NCBI RefSeq assembly: GCF_021535135.1
Contig: NZ_CP091036.1
Span: forward strand, 62,001 to 126,000
Source: Antarcticibacterium sp. 1MA-6-2
Lineage (GTDB): Bacteria; Bacteroidota; Bacteroidia; Flavobacteriales; Flavobacteriaceae
Reading direction: 5' to 3'
DNA length: 64,000 nucleotides
Part shown: positions 28,881 to 39,362 of the stretch, piece after piece
How positions within the stretch are numbered: the first letter of the stretch is position 1
Layout of the letters: every line of letters starts with the position of its first letter
Program-made: the position numbers and the translations under genes
Notes under the pieces: generated by a model
Seen by the model: the letters and a program-made list of their open reading frames with translations, nothing else
Told to the model about the DNA's origin: nothing
The model's database searches: none

Positions 28881-29553
28881 ATGGAAAGAATAATTGTAAT
28901 TTCTGCACATCCAGACGACGAAGTTTTAGGAGCTAAGCGGTACTATTTTGAAACACGTTGAAAGAGGTGATGAAGTGTATTGGTTAATAACGACTAATAT
29001 CTCAACAGACCAGGGGTTTTCGGAAGAAAGAGTGGCTTCCCGGCAGGAAGAAATTAATAAAGTTGAAAAGCAGTTGGGCATAAAAAAAACATTTCTTCTG
29101 AACTACCCAACCATGACCCTTTCCTCTTCTTCCCTTATAAAAATGGTTCCGGAAGTATCAGATGTATTTAATGAAGTTAAACCTGAAGTTATTTATTGTG
29201 TTAACAGATCTGATGCGCATTCCGATCACAGGATAACTTTTGATGCAGTACTGGCCTGTACCAAATCTTTTAGATATCCCTACGTGAAAAAGGTGATGAT
29301 GTATGAATGTTTATCTGAAACAGAATTCGCTCCGGCGCTTCCTGAAAAAGCATTTATTCCAAATTACTACGTTGATATTTCCGAATATATGGAGAAGAAG
29401 CTGGAGGTAATGAACGTATACGCATCAGAAATAGCAGAACATCCTTTTCCGCGTTCAGAAAGAAATATTAAATCCCTGGCTGTTTTTCGGGGTGCTAGTG
29501 TAGGTGTGGAATATGCTGAAGCTTTTCAACTTTTAAAATTTATCGATAAATAG
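28881..29553 (+). CDS. PIG-L/LmbE-family N-deacetylase (one apparent frameshift)
   Basis: About 224 residues after correction. Starts MERIIVISAHPDDEVLG, the zinc-binding signature of PIG-L deacetylases; the second metal motif is AHSDHRITFDAV. At 28932-28938 GCTAAGC interrupts the frame right after the first motif, where the family needs a Gly-Gly-Thr turn; GCCGGC restores it. Members remove N-acetyl groups from GlcNAc-like sugars. In this cassette it could free an amine for a different acyl group. Start ATG lies two bases after the MaoC stop. Confidence 0.88.
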
Positions 29554-29559
29554 GAGCCA

Positions 29560-30602
29560 ATGAAATTCGACAATATTCTTATCCCCCGGGACAAAACCAT
29601 TATAGATGCTCTCAAGAAACTTAATGATATAAGAGAATATAGCAGGCTGATCCTTTTCGTTATAAACGAAGACGGATCAGTCCTGGGATCTTTAACAGAT
29701 GGTGATATTCGAAGATCTTTGGCTAATGATGCTGATGTGAACAAACAGGTTTCGGAAGTCTGCAATAGATCTTTTGTTTTTGAATACGACAGACCGGGAT
29801 ATTTTGATCTAAAAAATTATCGGAGAACAGACATAAAAATTCTTCCTGTTCTGGATGAGAACAAGAAAATTGTGAAGATCCTGGACCTGGAAAAAATAAA
29901 ATCTGTTTTGCCTTTAGAATGTATGATTATGGCAGGAGGAAGAGGTAAACGTCTTAGCCCTTTAACAGATACTATTCCTAAACCAATGTTGCCTCTGGGA
30001 GGTAAGCCTATAATTGAGCACAATATTGACAGGCTTATATCTTATGGAATTAAAAAGATTTATATTTCAGTTAAATATTTAGGAGACCAAATTCAGGAAT
30101 ATTTTGGAGATGGCAGTAAGAAGGGTATAAGCATAGAATATATCTGGGAAAAAAAGCTTTGGGAACGGCCGGAGCTTTAAGTTTGGTCGAGGATTTTTCA
30201 TCTTCGCACATACTGTTGATGAACAGTGACCTTTTCACAAATGTAGATTTTGAAGATCTGTATAGTGAGGTTTTAGAAAGTAAAGCAGATATGGCCATTG
30301 CATCAACTGAATATAAAATTGATGTTCCATATGCAGTATTTGAAACAGAGGAAAGTAAAGTCATTGAATTTAAAGAGAAACCTTCCTTTGTTTATCATTC
30401 CAATGCGGGGATTTATATACTGAAGAAGGAATTAATCCAAAAGATCCCTAAAAACGAATTTTATGACATTACAGATCTTATGCAGGATCTTGTAGAAAAC
30501 GGTGGAAACATTGTACATATGCCTATTATTGGCTTTTGGATTGATATAGGTAAGCCTGTAGATTATGAACAGGCGCAGGAACTTGTAAAACATAGTAAAT
30601 GA
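29560..30602 (+). CDS. CBS-domain nucleotidyltransferase, PtmE-like (one apparent frameshift)
   Basis: About 347 residues after correction: a pair of CBS motifs (residues ~10-120; GSLTDGDIRRSLAND, TDIKILPVLDENKKI) followed by a nucleotidyltransferase domain beginning GGRGKRLSPLTDTIPKP. This fusion is that of PtmE, the GlcN-1-phosphate guanylyltransferase of Campylobacter legionaminic acid synthesis. At about 30150 the run of seven A should be eight (EKKALGTAGAL restored), a homopolymer error rather than an RCCGGY site. It supports a legionaminate-like pathway starting from a GDP- or UDP-activated amino sugar. Confidence 0.85.
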
Positions 30603-31290
30603 TCTTAGCAGTTATTCCCGCAAGAGGTGGTTCAAAAGGACTACCGGGGAAGAATATTAAAAAACTCCACGGGGAACCATTGATTAACTATACCATTAAA
30701 GCTGCCCGTAAAGTTTTTCCCGATGACCAAATCATTGTAAGCACAGATGATGAGGAAATAAAAAAAACAGCGGAAACAACCGGACTAAAAGTTCCTTTTT
30801 TAAGGCCGGGTGAACTTGCGACAGATAATGCTTAAGCACCCAGGAGGTTCTTCTGCACGCGTTGAAATTTTCAGAGAGCAACGGCCTAAATCCTGATGTC
30901 ATTGTCTTTTTACAGCCTACTTCGCCTCTTCGGGAAGCACATCATATTCAGGAAGCTCTTGAATTGTTCAGCAATGATATGGACATGTTAGTTTCAGTAA
31001 AAGAAACAGATGCAAATCCCTATTATGTTTTGAAGGAGGAAAATGAGCAGGGTTACCTGGAAAGTTCAAAACCGGGAAATTTTACCAGGAGGCAGGATTG
31101 TCCAAAGGTTTGGGAATTGAATGGCGCTATTTATATTATTAATGTTCAGTCTCTTAAAGACGGACCTATTAGTAAATTTTCAAAAATAAAGAAATATGTT
31201 ATGGATGAGTATTCCTCCATAGACATAGATAACGAAATAGACTGGTTGGTGGCCGAAAAGATTTTGGAGGTAAAAACTTCGCAGGACTAG
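30599..31290 (+). CDS. neuA: CMP-nonulosonate cytidylyltransferase (one apparent frameshift)
   Basis: About 230 residues after correction, standard for NeuA/LegF/PseF. N-terminal CTP loop IPARGGSKGLPGKNIKKL, then LQPTSPLREAHHI and the C-terminal DIDNEIDWLVAEKIL. Activates the nonulosonic acid as its CMP-sugar for transfer. At 30830-30837 GCTTAAGC gives a stop and a +2 shift; GCCGGC or GCCAGC restores the frame into TQEVLLHALKFSE. Overlaps the previous gene by four bases (ATGA). Confidence 0.92.
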
Positions 31291-31332
31291 TAATCTATAT
31301 AATGGTTATCTAATAAATTTAAAAAATAAATT

Positions 31333-33121
31333 TTGATCAAAAGATTAGCAAAAAAATATTTTGAAAGTCTCGCCTATTTTTATTCCTATTCAGGTTATAG
31401 AATAGTTGTAATAGTAGCTTTAAGTATTTTCGTGGGTTTGCTCGACGGATTCGGTCTTGCGATGTTTATACCCTTGCTTGAAATGGTAAGTGATAGTAGT
31501 GGAGTAGAGGCAGAGAGTATGGGACGTCTAAGTTTCCTCCTTGAGTTTGTTAACGATATTGGTTTATCATTATCTCTCGCTACTATTCTTGGCTTCATGA
31601 CTATTATGTTTTTCTTAAAAGGGATCATGCAATATATCAATGGAGTGTATAGAATGATCACTCTTCAAAAATTTATTAAAAAGGTTAGGTTCCAGAATAT
31701 CAAAGGATTAAATAATTTGGCTTATAAATATTTTGTTTCAGCAGATGTTGGCCGAATTCAAAACACCCTAACCGGAGAGGTTGATAGGGTAGCTTTTTCT
31801 TTTGCAAATTATTTTTATGCCGTGCAGTTTGGAGTTATGGTTATTGTCTATATGTCTTTTGCATTTGCGATGGATCCTCAATTTGCTATTTTAGTGACTA
31901 TAGGAGGAGCTCTTACAAATTTCCTGTATAAAAATCTGTACAAAAAGACAAAAGGAGCCTCCCGCAAGCTTACTTAGTGAAAATAATATTTTTCAAAGTC
32001 TGATCATCCAGAATGTTGGCAACTACAAGTACTTAAAAGCTACAGGTTCCTTAAACACTTATGGTAAAAAGTTGAAAGAATCAGTTTTAAAAATTGAAAA
32101 AAGTAACGTCAAAATCGGTGTCCTGGATTCTATATTAATGGCAGCCCGGGAACCATTGCTTATTTTGGTCGTAGTGATAGTAATTTATGTGCAGACAGAA
32201 ATTTTAGGATCCTCACTGGCACAAATTTTAGCAAGTTTATTCTTCTTTTATCGTGCTCTTAGTTTCTTAATGCAGATGCAGGCCAGATGGAACAAGTTTT
32301 TAGGGGTCGCCAGTTCTTTAGAAAATATGCAGGCTTTTACTAAAGAACTTAAAGAGAATAAGGAAACTCAAAGTAAAAATTCGCTGAAGGATACTGTGAA
32401 GGAAATGACTCTTTCAAACGTCTCTTTCTATTATGGAGATACACCCGTACTTAAAAACATAAATCTCAAAATCCCAAGGAATGAGACTATTGCTTTTGTA
32501 GGCGAAAGTGGTAGTGGAAAGACTACTTTAGTAAATATAATTGCGGGACTTTTACCTGTAGATAAAGGAGATTACTATATTAATGATCAAAAGAGTAGCG
32601 AAGTTAACATGGCAAATTTTCAGGAGAGAATTGGATATATTACTCAGGATCCTGTAATTTTTAGTGATACCTTATATAACAATGTTACGTTTTGGGCAGA
32701 CAGTTCAGAAGATAAGGAAAGGTTTTGGAAGTCTCTTCAACAGGCAGCAATTTTAGATTTTGTAAATGGTTTGCCTGACAAGGAACAAACTATCCTTGGG
32801 AATAACGGGGTAAATTTGAGTGGTGGTCAAAAGCAACGCTTGTCTATTGCCCGTGAACTTTTTAAGGAGGTGGAGATCCTGATACTAGATGAGGCTACAT
32901 CAGCTTTAGATTCAGAGACTGAAAAGGAAATTCAGAAGAATATTGATGATCTTAAAGGGAATTATACGATTCTTATTGTGGCTCATAGAATTTCCACAAT
33001 CAAAAATTCTGACAGAATTATAGTTATGAAGAATGGATCCATTGAAAATATTGGAAACTTTGAGGAACTAATGGAATCTTCAGTAAAATTTAAAAAGATG
33101 GTGGAACTTCAGGAAGTTTAA
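31333..33121 (+). CDS. ABC exporter, PglK/MsbA-like (one apparent frameshift)
   Basis: About 596 residues after correction: N-terminal membrane domain with six predicted helices (to ~residue 330) and a C-terminal ATPase domain with Walker A GESGSGKTT, signature LSGGQKQRLSIAREL, Walker B ILILDEATSALD and the H-loop VAHRIS. Half-transporters of this build flip lipid-linked oligosaccharides (PglK) or lipid A (MsbA). At 31972-31978 ACTTAGT gives a stop; ACCGGT restores the frame. It follows the CMP-sugar gene by 42 bases. A third flippase candidate besides two Wzx proteins. Start TTG 31333. Confidence 0.9.
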
Positions 33122-33193
33122 TTTCTCCTGATACAAATTTGATCTAAAACAGATTAATGCCGGACCAGATAGCCTAAATTGGCTATTAATTAT

Positions 33194-34223
33194 ATGGAAA
33201 AAAGATTATTTGTAATAAAAAATCGAACCCACTATCTCATTGCCAGGAATTACATAAAAAATAAACCTGCGGCAGAAAATTTTATTTTCCTTACTATCAG
33301 GAAATTTAAAGGTTATAAAGAATTTAGTGAAGAGCTTTCACGTGATACGGAGTTTAAGCTTCTGGAGGTAATGATTACAGACCACAGTTTCCCTGGATGG
33401 AATTATGTCATGGTGATTAAAAATATTCTAAAGGTCAAAAATATAGCCTCGAAATTTGAATATTTTGACGAAGTGATTTTTGCTAATTACCACACCTGGA
33501 TGCAGCATTTTATTATTCAACAATTCAAATCAAAAAGAAAAGTTTTACTGAGTGATGGTACACGGGTCCTTACAGTGGCCGAACTTAGGAAAAAAGATAA
33601 ATCTATTAATTTAAAATCGGTGCCTTTCGGGGGTGGTAAATTTATAATTAAAGACCTGTTAAATATTGAGCCTATAGAAAATCTGCATTTTTATAGTCCT
33701 GTAAAAATAGATGTTGCTGAAGGAGACACCCTGGAAACGTTTCACTTTAAACCTTCAGAATCTTCAACTGTAGACAGGAATAAGATCTTATTTATTGGCA
33801 GTCCTCTGGTAGAAATCGAATATATCACATTGGAGAGACAGCTTTATTATTTGAAGAAAATTAAGGAGCATTTTAAAGGATCAGAAATATACTATTTCTC
33901 ACATCGCAGGGAAGAGAAAAAAACCTGAAGCATTATGAATTCTTTGGAGAAATAGTGCGCAATGAAATTCCGTTCGAGGAAAAAATGGAATCTGAAAAGG
34001 AGTTACCGGGAATAATTATGTCTTTTCAATCTTCTGTTGTGATGAATTTGCTTAAGCAGCTTATCCTCAAATTCAATTTTATTATCTTCCGCTGGAAGCT
34101 GTTGATTTACCTCCGGGTTCCACGTTTACAAAGAACTATGAAACCCTTCTTAATGTTTTCAGGGGAATTAAGGAGCCTAATTTTCAGGAATTAAAACTGT
34201 CAGATACCAGTAATATAGAAGTA
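33194..34223 (+). CDS. Sialyltransferase-like glycosyltransferase (GT52-like), two apparent frameshifts
   Basis: About 343 residues after correction. No canonical GT-A or GT4 motif; instead it shows features reminiscent of GT52/polysialyltransferase-like proteins: FIGSPLVE, YYFSHRREE, MSFQSSVVMNL and YPQIQFYYLPLE. Two breaks: a run of seven A near 33918 (eight expected) and GCTTAAGC at 34050-34057 (GCCGGC gives NLPAAYPQ). It follows CMP-nonulosonate synthesis and an export gene, the expected place for a transferase that uses the CMP-sugar. After correction there is no stop before the next start at 34224 and the frames are the same, so a fusion cannot be excluded. Start set at ATG 33194. Confidence 0.6.
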
Positions 34224-35117
34224 ATGCAGAAACCTCTTTTTTCAGTAATAATTCCAACGTATAACAATGCCGATGTCTTACCGGGAGCTATAGACAGTAT
34301 TTGTAATCAGGAAATTACAGATTGGGAACTGATTATTGTAGATGATGGGTCTGAAGATGAGACAGTAGAATTGCTTAAAAATTATTCCGGGGATTCCAGG
34401 ATCAAATATTTTTATCAGGAAAATAAAGGGGTAACGGCAGCCAGGAATTTTGGTGTACAAAACGCAACGGGCAATTACATAGCTTTTCTGGATAGTGATG
34501 ATGAGGTGGAGGCAAACTGGTTAAATGATTTTCAGGATCTTATTAAAGATTCTACACAAGTAGGATATGTGAGCTGCGGTTATTTAAGAAATGGCAACGA
34601 AAAGCTTCCTAAGTTAGATACAAAGATATCTTCGGAAAGATATTCATCTCTCGCCGGAACTTTTGCTCTTAGACGATACGTTTTTTTAGAAATTGGAGGA
34701 TACGATCCTGTTTTAAAGCAGAGTGAAAACTGGGAAATGACTGCCCGTGCCCTGGATTATTGTACAAAAAACAATCTGTCAATTGAGCACACCAATAATA
34801 TTAACTTTAGATATGAGAATCATCCAACTGCAGCCCAGACACGACTAAGAGATGAGTATAGAGGTGATGCGACCTATCATTTATACAATAAATATAAAAC
34901 GGGAGGAGTGCTTCATTTTAGAAAAGACGATCTTTTACTTTCCTCTGCAGTGAATTATACCAGAGCCGGAAAGTTCCAAAAGAGCCGGAAAGTTTTTTAC
35001 GAGAATTTAAAAACCCATCCTTCTTTAGGAAATCTTGCGAAGGTTCTAATTTTTGAGATTCCTGCCTTAAGAAGAAGAAAATGGATGAGGAAAAACACTG
35101 AATTAAATGATGAATAA
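34224..35117 (+). CDS. Family 2 glycosyltransferase
   Basis: Protein of 297 residues with a GT-A fold: FSVIIPTYNNADVLPGAID at the N-terminus, IIVDDGSEDETVELL, NFGVQNATGNYIAFLDSDDE (the DxD metal site), then a variable acceptor half. Cytoplasmic; adds one sugar to the lipid-linked repeat unit, donor unknown. It forms a pair with the following GT4 gene (overlap of 11 bases), and a related GT2-GT4 pair lies at 54686-56677. It is in frame with the upstream sialyltransferase-like gene. Confidence 0.88.
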   Translation: MQKPLFSVIIPTYNNADVLPGAIDSICNQEITDWELIIVDDGSEDETVELLKNYSGDSRIKYFYQENKGVTAARNFGVQNATGNYIAFLDSDDEVEANWLNDFQDLIKDSTQVGYVSCGYLRNGNEKLPKLDTKISSERYSSLAGTFALRRYVFLEIGGYDPVLKQSENWEMTARALDYCTKNNLSIEHTNNINFRYENHPTAAQTRLRDEYRGDATYHLYNKYKTGGVLHFRKDDLLLSSAVNYTRAGKFQKSRKVFYENLKTHPSLGNLAKVLIFEIPALRRRKWMRKNTELNDE

Positions 35118-36255
35118 GAAAAAGGTATTATTTGTAATTGATACACTCCAGGGATCTGGTGCAGAGAGAAGTCTGGTAGAAATAGCTCAACATTTTAAAA
35201 GATACACCCCTGTTTTTGCACACGTTTATGAAGGAAATATGATGGTGCCTGTACTTGAAAAAGCCGGAATAAAAGCTTATTCATTAAACATCCCGATGGA
35301 GAAAAATTTTGGCCTCGCTGCCAAAAAATTAGGGGAGGTTTATGAAAAAGAACAACCGGATCTCATTCACTCAACCTTATTTAAATCTGATTTAATAACC
35401 CGCAGGCTGAAGTCCAAATATAAAATTCCGTTAATCAGCAGCTACGTTAATAACAATTACAACCCTCTACGATTTGAGAACCTGAATTTTGTTCAAAGTT
35501 TGAAGATGCGGCTTGTGCAGCTATACGATGCGGTTTCGTCGAGAAAGGTAGATTTTTTTATCTCGAATTCTGAAACAATAAAAGAAGCGAAAGCAAAATC
35601 TACTTTAGTAAATAAAGATAAAGTCAAGGTGATATTTAGAGGGAGAGATGTTCAAAAATTTCAGACGGACTTTGATCCACAGAAATTAGATGCTCTGAAA
35701 AAATCTCTAAATGTTCTAAACAAGAAAGTGCTGCTTAATGTTAGCAGACTTTTGGAAAGAAAAGGTCAAATGGATATGATCGATGCCTTGCCTGAAATCA
35801 TTAAAGTACATCCTGATATAGTTCTTTTAATTGCTGGCCACGGAAATTATGAAACTAAGTTAAACAGAAGGATCAAAGAATTGGGACTAGAAAATTATGT
35901 CCAGTTACTCGGAAGACGACAGGATGTTCCGGATCTTCTGAAAATAGCCGATCTGTTTGTTTATCCTTCTTATTTTGAGGGCTTACCCGGTTCTTTAATA
36001 GAGGCCATGCTTGCTGAAAAACTTATAGTATGTTCAGATATTCCCGAAAATCAGGAATGTGTTGATACAGAAACTGCTATTTTCTTTGGAAGAGGAAACG
36101 TCGAAGAATTGACTGAAAAAGTTTTAGATTCTTTAGAAAATCAGGAGGAACTGAAAAGCCTGGGCAGGAAAGCAAGAGTGGTGGCTATCCAAAAATTTGA
36201 TATTCACAATATTGCCAGAGAATATGAAACCACCTACGATGAAGTATTAAGTTAA
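35107..36255 (+). CDS. Family 4 glycosyltransferase
   Basis: Protein of 382 residues, GT-B fold. N-terminal loop DTLQGSGAERSLVEIAQHF, central LNVSRLLERKGQMDMIDALP and the nucleotide-binding EX7E segment YFEGLPGSLIEAMLAEKLIV near residue 295. Retaining transferase using an NDP-sugar. Closely similar to the gene at 55549 (DTLEGYGAEKSIVQIAVNM). Overlaps the GT2 gene upstream; a sulfotransferase follows. Confidence 0.9.
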   Translation: MMNKKKVLFVIDTLQGSGAERSLVEIAQHFKRYTPVFAHVYEGNMMVPVLEKAGIKAYSLNIPMEKNFGLAAKKLGEVYEKEQPDLIHSTLFKSDLITRRLKSKYKIPLISSYVNNNYNPLRFENLNFVQSLKMRLVQLYDAVSSRKVDFFISNSETIKEAKAKSTLVNKDKVKVIFRGRDVQKFQTDFDPQKLDALKKSLNVLNKKVLLNVSRLLERKGQMDMIDALPEIIKVHPDIVLLIAGHGNYETKLNRRIKELGLENYVQLLGRRQDVPDLLKIADLFVYPSYFEGLPGSLIEAMLAEKLIVCSDIPENQECVDTETAIFFGRGNVEELTEKVLDSLENQEELKSLGRKARVVAIQKFDIHNIAREYETTYDEVLS

Positions 36256-36316
36256 GAGCTGCGCCAGAATTGAAAGATTAAAGATAAAAGTATTTTAAAA
36301 TCTAAAAAATAAGAAG

Positions 36317-37137
36317 ATGCCTTTACCCGATTTTATTATTATCGGAGCCATGAAATCTGGTACCACCACTTTGTATACAAATCTGCAGTTTCACTCTAAG
36401 ATCGGGATGAGCAAATTAAAGGAACTTCATTATTTTTCAAGGCATTATGACAAACCGTAAATTGGTATTCGAAACAGTTTACTGATGATAAACCCATCAA
36501 TGGCGATACGACCCCTGGCTATTCCTGGGCTCATATATTCCCCAGGGTAGCGGAGCGGATATACGAGACCGTACCTGAGGCAAAAATTATCTATATTGTT
36601 AGAGATCCTATAGACAGAATTATTTCTCACTTACATCACGACTTGTATCGCGACAGATTTCCACCGAAAAATATAGATGAAATTGTTTTAAAGGATCAGC
36701 AATACCTAAGGACGAGTCAGTATTACTATCAAATAAGTTATTACCTCAAGTACTTTAATAAGGATCAAATCTTATTTATTGAAACTAATAATCTTAAAGC
36801 CGATCTTAATGGTACACTTAATAAGATTTGTAAATTTTTGGGAGTAGAAGAGATCAATTTTGAAGAGAAGGCAAAGGCAGGGAATCCAAATCCAAGTACA
36901 AATAAGTACCTTATTAAGAACTATGATGCAGCTCATAAATATTTGCCGAGGTTTGGAGCTAAGCTGTATCACCTTCTTTTCTATGCTTTGAAAATAAAAA
37001 TAGATCGTCCTCGATTAAATGAAAAAACTCTAAGGGAATTAAAAAGCAGATTACATCCTGATGTAGAAGAATTAAAGAAACTTACTGGAAGAGATTTTCA
37101 GGGATGGAAAACGTACAACAAAATTGATCTAAAGTAG
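36317..37137 (+). CDS. PAPS-dependent sulfotransferase, second copy (one apparent frameshift)
   Basis: About 274 residues after correction and clearly a paralogue of the gene at 14783: MPLPDFIIIGAMKSGTTTLY (phosphosulfate loop) and YIVRDPIDRIISHLHH (3'-phosphate site). At 36454-36458 the read ACCGT is one G short of ACCGGT; restoring it gives DKPVNWYSKQF and removes a stop at 36457. This is the one damaged site that lost a base while keeping CCG. A second sulfotransferase implies two sulfated positions or residues in the glycan. Confidence 0.85.
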
Positions 37138-37239
37138 AGAACTCCTCCTCTTCAGAAAAGACAGCAGAGGAGTGCCGGATGTTCCTGAAAAAGCATTTTG
37201 GTGCCCCCTTTGTTGTGATAGGAAGAGTCGCGGAATTTC

Positions 37240-38939
37240 TTAAGAACTTAATTCTTTATGCATCCTGCATATTATAAAAATTCTGAAAGCTAATTTATTT
37301 TCATCCAGATGTAAAGAAGACTTCTGCTGTGCGAGGTAAGTTTTAATTTTTAACGGAATTAAACCCTTTAATCTATCAACGGCACCTCTTTTTTGCTGCG
37401 ATTCATTTTGTTTTCCCTTTTTAATATTCTTAATTACTTCATTTAAAAAAGTCTCCGGAAAAATCTTTTTAGCATAATCAGAGGAAAGTTCTTTTTTGAT
37501 CAGCTCAACAAAATCTTCCTGTCTCAAAATATCAGTAAATTTTAAAGTGGATGCTCTTTGCGCAAAGGGAACACCGAGAGCCCACTGTTTCATAACCTTT
37601 TTAAACAGTCTCTTATTTGTTCTAAGACTATCGGGCATTGTACGGATAACCTCTACAATTCTCTTGGACAGGAATGGGTTGATTTGCTCAATATAAGGGT
37701 ATTTAATATCGGCTAATGAGGACTGAATATAAGGTATTCTGTAAAGCTGAAATATTCTGTCTCTCCAGGTGGGAAGCGATTCATTTCTTTGTTGCTTCAA
37801 AATCTCCGGCATCTCCTGCTTTAGAGAATTTATGTAATCATATTTCTTTAGGTTTGAATAATCTGAACATAAAGTCAAACCCATAAAACTTTTTACCACT
37901 AAAGGGGAATAAATTTGATTGTAACCAAAAATTTCATCCCCGCGTATAATGCCTTCTATACCCGCTTCAAAGATCCTTTTCCACAGTTTAAAACCATCCA
38001 GGTAGGCAGGGATATGATCAATTCTTCCTTCACCATTTTGTATAAATCTGCTGATAATGTTTTCTAAGGGGACTTCAGGAAGTTCAGTTGAAAAAAACCT
38101 GTGCTCGGTTTTCAGTACTTCACTTACTTTTTCTGAAACATATGCGTCGCTTTGGGCATCGGCAAGGCTACTTTCTGCTCCCCAGGTAATAGTTTTAAGC
38201 GGAGATTGATATGTTTTACATTTTTGAAGCAGGAAAGCTATGGCTCTGCTGTCATGGCCTCCCGACAAAGTAACAGCCCATTTATCCAATCCTAAATTAA
38301 TGCTGCCGAAGGTTTCTAGTAATGCTTTTTTTAGAAGCTCCTTATTTTGTTTTAGGGAACGCGTGGTAAGTACAAATGCTACTTTACCGGATCTTGTCGA
38401 AATCTTCCAATTCTTTCTGTCAACATTAACGGATCCATTACCGGGTACTTTTTTAATTCTTTTATCCCAACTATGATTTGGGCCTAAAGAGCAGTAGACA
38501 GCATCCAGGGAATTATCCTATCCTGGAACTCAAAACTTTCTAAATATTGAATTATTGCTTTTTGAGAAGTTGAGCCAATAAAAATTTCTTCATCAAAATA
38601 ATACCAAATACTCCTGGTTCCCAGGTAATCTGTCACAAGTTCCACATTATTATCATTAGATCTTAAAATAACGAAATTTCCGTCAGGAGATTCGGCCAGT
38701 AAATCAAACCATTTTGTTTCTTCCCCAAAGATCTTACCCAATAAAACATTTAATCCTTTTGTTCTTATTGTAGAAGTTGGGTTACTAATACCATATACAA
38801 TGTTTTTCTCGTGGTATAGTATTGAAGGCTTACTTTCGAGGTTTCCAGCATTTAAATCTTCGCAAATTCTCTGAACTTTAGCTTCAATCTTAGATCCTGT
38901 AAAAGGTTTTCGCGAACATACATATAAGACTTTGGACAT
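37240..38939 (-). CDS. Asparagine synthase-like protein lacking the N-terminal Cys (one apparent frameshift)
   Basis: About 567 residues after correction, encoded against the surrounding genes. The N-terminal half resembles a glutamine amidotransferase class II domain but begins MSKVLYVCSRKPF, without the Cys2 nucleophile of true AsnB; the C-terminal half has the ATP pyrophosphatase loop TLSGGHDSRAIAFLLQ. Near 38522 one G of a GGG run appears lost, splitting the frame between YLESFEFQD and DNSLDAVYCSLGPNHSWD. It probably uses ammonia or an amine rather than glutamine, and may amidate a uronic acid carboxyl. Compare the canonical AsnB at 52777. Confidence 0.75.
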
Positions 38940-39362
38940 GGCATTCTCAGGTATTATTTTCTTCTCAAAATTACAAAATGTGTATGTTTAGGATACGATT
39001 CGTTGGAATCTTTGGGAGATATAATTTAAAATTTTGTTTTTTAAAAATAAAGAATCGTATGAATCTTTTTAATTGAGTAAGGTTTTTACAAAAGATAATT
39101 TATTGATTTGTAAGATGTCTTTCAAAAATAGCTACTATGTTTCGTGAATAAAATTTGTAATTTAAGAAAGCTTAACTCCAACATGGGAATCTTATTTTGG
39201 AACTTATGAGAAAAGGTTTTATTTTTAAATTTACTCAACTACAGGCATTTTTTGTTGCCTACAAACTATTATGAATTCATTTATGGCACAAAGAATAATT
39301 TTGGATTTTTTCCTATGCTTCTTCAAAAAAGAACCTAAACAGAAATCGGAATTTAGTCTTTT
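38940..39362. other. Divergent intergenic region
   Basis: About 420 AT-rich bases between the minus-strand asparagine-synthase-like gene and a plus-strand GT4 gene. On the minus strand TAATTTTG (38966-38973) matches the -7 consensus, about 27 bases before the start of the minus gene. No convincing plus-strand promoter pair and no coding frame found. Confidence 0.5.
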
